This document shows, one piece after another, positions 58,073 to 64,000 of a stretch of 64,000 nucleotides of DNA. Source of the stretch: Ulota crispa. Its lineage: Eukaryota; Streptophyta; Bryopsida; Orthotrichales; Orthotrichaceae. Below the pieces are notes generated by a model. That model saw only the letters and a program-made list of their open reading frames with translations, ran no database searches and was not told the origin of the DNA. The stretch spans positions 3,250,789-3,314,788 of the forward strand of contig OY987242.1 of the NCBI GenBank assembly GCA_963920765.1, written 5' to 3'. The number at the start of each line of letters is the position of its first letter. The stretch's first letter is position 1. Position numbers and translations under genes: made by a program.

Positions 58073-59689
58073 GAAAACAAAAATTGTATAAAAAAGTAAG
58101 TTGTTGTAGATGTGCACTCGTAAGCCTAAGTTATTAGGTAAATTTTTGGAACAATAGCAAGATCTCATACCACTGTTGTCATGTGCCAATCTTGGTTGTA
58201 CAGTGAATTTAAGAAGAATTGCAAAGATTTTGTTGTTGTAAATCTGCACTCGTAAGCCTGTCAACTGATCAATAACAATGTATGTTAAAAGTGTTGAAAC
58301 CATCGGAGAGAAATTTAGGTTGGACATTGATTTAAGAAGAATTGCAAAGATTTTGTTGTAGCAAATCTTGTGCTAAAAGACTCAAAACCCTTGATGTTAA
58401 AAGACTTGAAACTCTCAAAAAAGATTGGAAACCCTTGATGTTAAAAGACTTGAAACACTCAAAGAAAGAAAAACGTATTGGATTGATCAATAAAAATGTA
58501 TGTAAAATTGTATGTAAAATTTCTTCAAACCATACAATGTTGTTGCAATGTTATACCAACTTTGTTCTTGATCAAGAGCATCTTGAAATCATAAGAGGAA
58601 GAGGTAAGGGAAAATTTGACAGCTAAAGCAACTCACATGCTAATGTCGTCTAAACTTTGCACTTGGTGTTGTTTTGCAAATGAGCAGAGACAAAGTGATA
58701 AATTTTGCAAGTGAAAGTGAGAGATGAAGTGATGAGCAGCAACATTTTCAAACATCATTGCATGAGGTGCAAAACGCAAAGATGTGAGATGTGTGCAAAT
58801 CTAACAGGTTGACCGGTCACCATTTACCCAACGGACAGGTTTTGTGACCATTTTTTTAAAATGTTAGGCGAGTCTTGATCCCATTTTGCTACCGCAAAAT
58901 GGTCTCAAGACTTGTCTATCATGGTGGTGTGGGATTTGAGTTGGGGGATTTTGAAAAAAAAATGGAAAAAAATTTATTAAAGAAGGAGGTAGCCCCATTT
59001 AGCATAGCAGAGGTAAATGTGATGTTTCCATTTAGCATAAGTACATGAGTTTGCAACCCCATTTAGCATTTTTTTGGAGAAATTCAACTTGAAATTTTTA
59101 GTAGAAATTTTATTTAAAAGAAAAGATTGGTATTAAATCAATCTATATAACTAAAATTAAATAATTCTAATATAGATTTTCTAATAATCTGAGCAAATTA
59201 CAATTTTTGTTTGAAGTTAATTTAGTAAAAATAAATATATGCCATTCATAAAAAGAGTACAAAGAAATTTGATATTTTCTAAAATTAAATTAAAAAATAT
59301 CCAATGAGGCACAATTAAATTTAAAGAATTACAAACATGCCCATTCATTTACCTCCTTATTGTTTGAATTTGGATTTCAAATCAATTTGTCTCTTCATCT
59401 CTCCCTCCCCACTTCTTTGTAGTTGAATTTCAATTCCAAGTTGGAAAAAAGTCCAATGGGTTTGCCCTTTCACACCCAACACCCATGCCATTGTCCTTTC
59501 AATTTGCTCCTTGGCCCTCGGCCAATCACTAATTATGAAACCGATGGACACACACACAAAATACACTATGAAGAGTGGGCATTTTTTTATATAGATAGAT
59601 TTTCAGCATGTTTCTTTGGCCTCTCAACAAGGTTTGGCCACTCAATCCCACGATATCTCAACTTGGTTGGCCATAGAGTGAAGCAACCC
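58073..59689. other. Unassigned DNA with several short direct repeats
   Basis: TTTAAGAAGAATTGCAAAG occurs at 58208 and 58332, and TGCACTCGTAAGCCT at 58112 and 58244. CTTGATGTTAAAAGACTTGAAAC is tandem at 58390 and 58434. CATTTAGCAT occurs three times near 58996-59068. A hairpin GTCTTGATCCCATTTTGC/GCAAAATGGTCTCAAGAC lies at 58872-58911. ORFs of 94 (58342-58626) and 93 codons (59423-59704) have no known domain. Confidence 0.5.
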
Positions 59690-60606
59690 TTAACCGGCCC
59701 CTAAAGGACCAAGCAATGTTTTCACCAAAAACTCTCCAAAATTGCCATTTTCATAACATCAACCAAACTTGATTTTTTTTTAATGCATATGCAACCATAG
59801 GATCTTATATTAGGATAGTTTTAGAAGATTAGGACAAAAATTCATAACTTTCCATTGCGTGGATTGGAAGATAGAATGGTTTGAATATTTACAAAAGTCA
59901 TGTGAAAAAGGGCAGCTACCCCTCAAAAGGTGAAATTTCTAAGGAAAAAAAGCCATGTGGGTGGTTCTTCTCTAGATTCCTTATTTTGGCTAAGTAGGGT
60001 ACATGTCAAAAAAAATTCAAATTATCTGGAATTATACAACATATGGGAAATAAATAGTAAGTAATTAGAAGTAAAGAATGATTCAAAGCATAAAATTGTT
60101 AAGAATTATATTAAGGAAATGAAAAATGCCAATCCCAATGGTTGTAGTGTTGTAATAAACAATTTATATCCTTCGGTTTTGCTTTTTTTCCAAAATAACA
60201 AATATTGAGTAAAATTAAGGACTTCAAAGTTTATTTTGGAGTAGAGAATCCATATCTACTTGCAAACAAAAACTCCTCATAACTTTCATATCATTAATCA
60301 AAATGGAATAGTTCAAAGCTTTCCACATATACATAAATCTCCTAAATCAATTTCCAATTTTAGTTTTTGAAAAAATTATTTTTAAAAATCTGCCTTGACT
60401 GCCCGCTGAGTGAAAAAACAACATATTAAGCCGTATCTTCTTATTCACAATTCCAGATGTCATGAAATTTAGTGCACAAGGAAGATAAACCTCATTCCCA
60501 CATTTTATTAAAATTTCAGCCTAAAATATAAAAAACTCCAATCACAGGCACTTGCCCAAAATTGCTATGTTCCTAAAAAATGGGGGGTCGGTCCTTTAGG
60601 GGTTAA
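59690..60606 (+). mobile_element. TTAA-A2 element, diverged
   Basis: TTAACCGGCCCCTAAAGGACC at the left carries about 4 extra bases between TTAA and CCCCTAAAGG. The right end is GGTCCTTTAGGGGTTAA. The middle has the A2 block (AGAAGTAAAGAATG, GGACTTCAAAGTTTATTTTGG). 917 bp. Confidence 0.8.
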
Positions 60607-61418
60607 CATCCAACCAGTGGCAAGTCTCTTTGTTTGCAAAAGCAGATAGATTCTTCACAACTAACTATTCAAGCTACTTTTATAAAAGTAAAAATAAGGG
60701 AAAATATCAAAAATACCCCTCAATTCTTTCAAAATATCAAATATAGCCCTATATTATTTGAAATATCAAAAACACCCCTCGCTTTGTGTAGGAATATCAA
60801 TTATGCCCCTAGGTCTTCAAGACCCTCAATTATTGTGAAATATCAAGTATACCCTTGTATAATTTGAATTATAAAAAGTGTCCTTGACTCTCTTGTGCCT
60901 CTTTTTGCAAAAGTTTGTAAATACTTGGATGATAATGGAAAGTACAAATTTAAATGTAAATGGAATGTAAGCAAAATCTTGGGAGCAAACTCTTTAAGCT
61001 CTATATAGGGTGTTTGCATGTAAATTTATTGTGGTCAAAGCCATTGCAAGGATTACGTAGTTATTTTTGTTTTCATTTTGATACACACAAAAAAATAAAT
61101 AGAGAGGCACAAAAAACTAGGGGTATTAATGATATTCTCAAAGATAACTAGGGGTATAATTGATATTCCTACACAAAGCCAAGGGTATTTTTGATATTTC
61201 AGATATTATAGGGATAAATTTGATATTTTGAAAGAATTGAGGGTATTTTTGATATTTTCCCTAAAAATAACATCTGGATAGTTGTTGATCACATAAAAAT
61301 GACAATTTTGCTATACTAAAAAGAATACTTAATGGGTCATACATTAATTGCTCCTTTTGTATCCAAAAATCTCCTCAACCCGTTATGTTCGTGTACGGGT
61401 GGAGAACTACAGATGCTC
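60607..61418 (+). mobile_element. Hb-N3: Harbinger-like element lacking its left end
   Basis: The right end ACTACAGATGCTC is followed by TTA (61419-61421). The body matches Hb-N1 (GCAAAAGCAGATAGATTCTT, AAAATCTCCTCAACC). The left end is missing at the TTAA-A2 junction. A foldback (60698-61261) is nested inside. Downstream DNA (ATTAATGTTGCCCACGTCAAC) still matches the flank of Hb-N1 at 45178. Confidence 0.6.
60698..61261. mobile_element. Foldback element with GGGAAAATATC ends and repeated TACCCC motif
   Basis: Left TAA, then GGGAAAATATCAAAAATACC. The right end is GGTATTTTTGATATTTTCCC, then TAA. Arms of about 150 bp consist of tandem variants of AATATCAAAAATACCCCT (4-5 units per arm). The central 250 bp are unrelated. 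Non-coding. Confidence 0.85.
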
Positions 61419-61777
61419 TTACATCCCGATTAATGTTGCCCACGTCAACAGCGCCAGCAGTTTGAAAATTTTCAAAAAGTTCGAAGACAATTGCACTTCC
61501 TTGTCCACTTCGTAAAAGCTTCTATTTCTGGGAATCTGGGCCTCTGGGAAGCTGTAACTTAGCTCGAAGAATTAGCGGTGTCTCTTTCGGAAAAGCTGAA
61601 GTACAGTACATTCTCTACGTGCATCTCCACTTGACCTCAAAAGCTTCATCACTACGGAACACAATGTTTCTTCTTCTATTGTTTCCCACTTGTTTCCCCT
61701 ACCTGTCCAACTAGGTACAATAACTTTTGATCAAATGATAAGTCTCTAGATTTCATCAATGAATGTTGGAAAATTAT

Positions 61778-62424
61778 AAAAAATAGGCTTCACATTTAAA
61801 GAATATTAAAAATAGGTCTCACCACATATGAAAAGTAGATCTTGTAACTACAATGGTCAAAACATTGCGCATATCTATTTATTTCCAAATCAAGTTGGCT
61901 TGTGGCAGCTTTGCTTATAGTGGTCAAGTCCACCGCAACATTTGCAATGTATAGTGCACTTTGACATTCATTGTTCCTTGGTATGAGTGCAATTTTTCTT
62001 AAGTCAGTTTGGTGGCCAATGAGTATTTGGTGATAGCATGGTTTTGTAAAATGCAACCTCTTTTTCTTCTAATTCTCAAATATCCCTTTGGAACACAAGC
62101 TGTACAACTTCTGCATTTGCTTCTTAGCAATACATTGTTGTGAAGCACTTGTGCATGTAAGCATGTGGTTCTCTTCTTGCATACAATGTGATGACATGGG
62201 ATACCATTATGTTGTCATCCGTAGCACATGCAAGTTCAATCGAGAGAATAAAGAACTTCAAAGCATACTATACATTGCAATTGATGCTATGGTCTTGATC
62301 ACTACAAGCAAACTACAACAAACAAATTTGATTTGTAAATAAATAAACATGAGCAATGTTTTGATCACCATAATTGCAAGGCCTACTTTTGATATTTGTA
62401 AATATCAAGTCTATTCTTTATACA
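61778..62424. mobile_element. Foldback element T
   Basis: Arms of nearly 200 bp run AATAGGCTTCACATTTAAAG... and, inverted, AATAGACTTGATATTTACAA.... Corresponding words are GGTCAAAACATTGCGCAT/GATCAAAACATTGCTCAT and GCAATGTATAGTGCACTTTG/GCAATGTATAGTATGCTTTG. The centre is near 62100. Minus-strand ORF 61796-62056 and plus-strand ORF 62088-62342 mirror each other because of the symmetry, and I do not call them. Confidence 0.7.
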
Positions 62425-62473
62425 TGGTCATTTGTGCATATTTTTGATATTTTTCTTTGATTATTTAACCTAT

Positions 62474-63608
62474 TAACCCCTAAACCACAAAAGTTTGTTC
62501 AACAATCAATTGAAAGTTTGGGTAGGTTCCTATGAAGTTAATTTTTGGCGGATGTTTTTGAAATTTGGAGACAAGGTGCACACAATGAATACCTTTGTGC
62601 GGAAAAAAAAACTTTGATGCTTGAGTAAAAAGTTATGATGCCTAAAAGAATTTGGGTATTTTGGGCAATTTGGGCATCTTTGGAGAATCTTATGCTAAAA
62701 CCCTCATTAACTTTTAAAACTTGACATATATATATGGTACACAATTGTCAAAAAAAAATGAGCTCTCACATCTCATTCTAAGAGGAGTCAAACTTTGTTG
62801 ACTATGTTTGGGCAGTTTCAAGAAAGATATTTTCTTCTAACTTTAGGCCCTATTATCTTTCAATCTATTAACCCAAAGCTCCTGATTTCTTGTGTGTATA
62901 TTCTTGATGTTTGTCTCTAACTTTTCAAAGTTTAGATTTCAAATAAAAGACTTCTTTATTGCACAAGAAATCATGAAAAAATGACTAGTGTATGGCCAAT
63001 TCAATGAACCTTCTTGCATTACAATAGAAGAAAAACAAGGATAAACAACTGCCATAAATCACAACAACTAGGTCACCAAAATTGCCTTGCAACTGCACAA
63101 CAAATGCACGACTAGATTGTAGTTGTGCAAATGTTGTGCAGTTGTTTGTGCAGTTGCAAGGCAGTTCTAGTGACCTCGTTGTTGTGATTTGTGGCAATCA
63201 TTTATCCTTGTTTTTCTTCTAGTGTTACAAGGTGATTTAGAATAAGCTAGATTCTATATTTGCATCTGAGTTTTTTAATTAGTGGACCTAACATCATATA
63301 CTTGTGAATGGTCAAAATCTTGTTTTTGGGTAGAGCAAAAAATTTACTTTAGTAGGGTTCAAAGTCTGATGACCTTATTTTGCAAGAATGAAAAAAAGTT
63401 GTTTTTCTCACTTCAAACATTATTACCTTACAATCTACGTGCTCAAATGGGCTGAATTTTTTTCACATATTGCCTTACTTTTATATTACACTTCTTTATG
63501 GTTGAAACTCAAAAAAAAAGTTTTTATTTTAAACTTTAAAAAAATTATCAATAAATGGCAATTTTGGTCTTATGTTTCTTTGCAACACTTGTCGGGCTTT
63601 AGGGGTTA
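62474..63608 (+). mobile_element. TTAA-S: piggyBac-like element containing a hairpin
   Basis: It starts TTAACCCCTAAACCACAAAAG and ends GTCGGGCTTTAGGGGTTAA, 1135 bp. Only the terminal 8-9 bp are inverted repeats. A separate hairpin element lies at 63012-63232. No second copy was found in the window. Confidence 0.7.
63012..63232. repeat. Hairpin with arms of about 95 bp
   Basis: AGAAGAAAAACAAGGATAAAC and CACAACAACTAGGTCACC on the left are mirrored by GTGACCTCGTTGTTGTG and TTATCCTTGTTTTTCTTCT on the right. The loop region repeats GTTGTGCAGTTG. Probably a small foldback inserted in TTAA-S. Confidence 0.8.
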
Positions 63609-63774
63609 ATTGTGAAAAAAAAGTAGTTTTTAAAAGAGTTAATGTGAACAAGGATATTGCAATTTTTGTGGTGCCAAAGAAAATGTTTAGGTGGAGCCAA
63701 GTATTAATTGCTCCCTATTGCATCCAAAAGTCTCCCCAACTGATTGCTTTCTTGTACAAGTGGAGGTGCTCTAA

Positions 63775-64000
63775 GAGCATCTCCAATTGACCTTTAAACA
63801 AAGGCCTACAATGGGGTTAGCAAATTGCTTGCATTTTGGGTTGTTTTTTGAGCCCCACTAGTCATATTTCAAACCTTGCATTTCCAAGGAGATGGCATTT
63901 TACTTTTGTTGCTTGATGTTTTGACTTTGTTTGCCACAATTGTCTCCAAGCTCACATTGCTATTTTTTTTTGTACCATTTCCTAATTTTAGGGTGTGTTC
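63775..64000 (+). mobile_element. Hb-N4: Harbinger-like left end running off the window
   Basis: TAA (63772-63774) is followed by GAGCATCTCCAATTGACC, like the left end of Hb-N2. It abuts the right end of Hb-N2 through a shared TAA. The rest lies beyond the window. Confidence 0.6.

Larger units (their letters stand above)
61619..63771 (+). mobile_element. Hb-N2: Harbinger-like element with nested foldback and TTAA-S
   Basis: The left end is GTGCATCTCCACTTGACC. The right end AGTGGAGGTGCTC is followed by TAA. Nested elements T (61778-62424) and TTAA-S (62474-63608) make up most of it, leaving about 370 bp that match Hb-N1 on the left and Hb-N3 on the right (TTAATTGCTCC). Confidence 0.65.

Noticed and set aside
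61796-62342. Two facing ORFs of 84-86 codons with similar sequence
   Set aside because: They mirror each other because they lie in the arms of foldback T.

Overview
The window looks like a repeat graveyard from a large, AT-rich eukaryotic genome. I found no intact host gene, no rRNA or tRNA gene, and no CRISPR array. The best clues to the organism are a fossil Ty3/gypsy element of chromovirus type (zinc knuckle of the CLYCGEEGH kind, chromodomain-like tail) and a DD34E Tc1 transposase relic. Both resemble elements I associate with fungi, especially repeat-inflated basidiomycetes such as rusts. This placement is inference; a search with the Tc1 and gag fragments would settle it.

The dominant signal is a set of non-autonomous elements that begin TTAACCC and end GGGTTAA. 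TTAA target duplications and a CCC-starting inverted repeat are the hallmarks of the piggyBac superfamily. I delimit about 26 of them in several families, labelled here TTAA-A, A2, FB, K, C, D, E, G, H, L and S. Summing my coordinates gives about 20 kb, close to a third of the window. None carries a recognisable transposase. At six places two elements stand head to tail and share one TTAA. Two (18269-18997 and 50822-51547) are nearly complete inverted duplications.

A second layer is formed by PIF/Harbinger-like elements (ends GAGCATCTCC, 3-bp TTA/TAA duplications): Hb-P, Hb-N and Hb-Q. Several carry TTAA elements or other MITEs nested inside. Further families are MITE-F (ends AACGCCATATTC, 4-bp duplications), MITE-B and MITE-R (ends AAGGTAGG or AAGGTAAG), foldbacks with GGGGAAATT-type ends, and elements AA and BB.

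Layout: 1-11.3 kb, nested Harbinger-like and TTAA elements. 11.3-15.5 kb, MITE-F copies and a complete but dead Tc1 element. 15.5-25 kb, inverted-repeat elements with seven TTAA elements. 25-31 kb, nested Hb-P, GC-richer DNA with short unassigned ORFs, and MITE-F copies. 31.1-38.1 kb, a TTAA-G element split by the gypsy fossil and by a TIR element. 38-42.4 kb, microsatellites, the AA/BB nest and GC-richer DNA. 42.4-45.2 kb, a composite TTAA element and an Hb-N carrying two insertions. 45-50.7 kb, mostly unassigned DNA with a 123-bp tandem repeat and a 0.9-kb A-rich array. 50.8-57.1 kb, a dense run of TTAA elements. 57-59.7 kb, a perfect 92-bp palindrome and other short repeats. 59.7-64 kb, Hb-N elements with nested foldbacks.

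The parts do not work together as a pathway. The window records successive transposition waves, followed by decay that looks rich in transitions. The most unusual features are the shared-TTAA chains, the inverted-duplication derivatives, and the palindrome-rich element BB.
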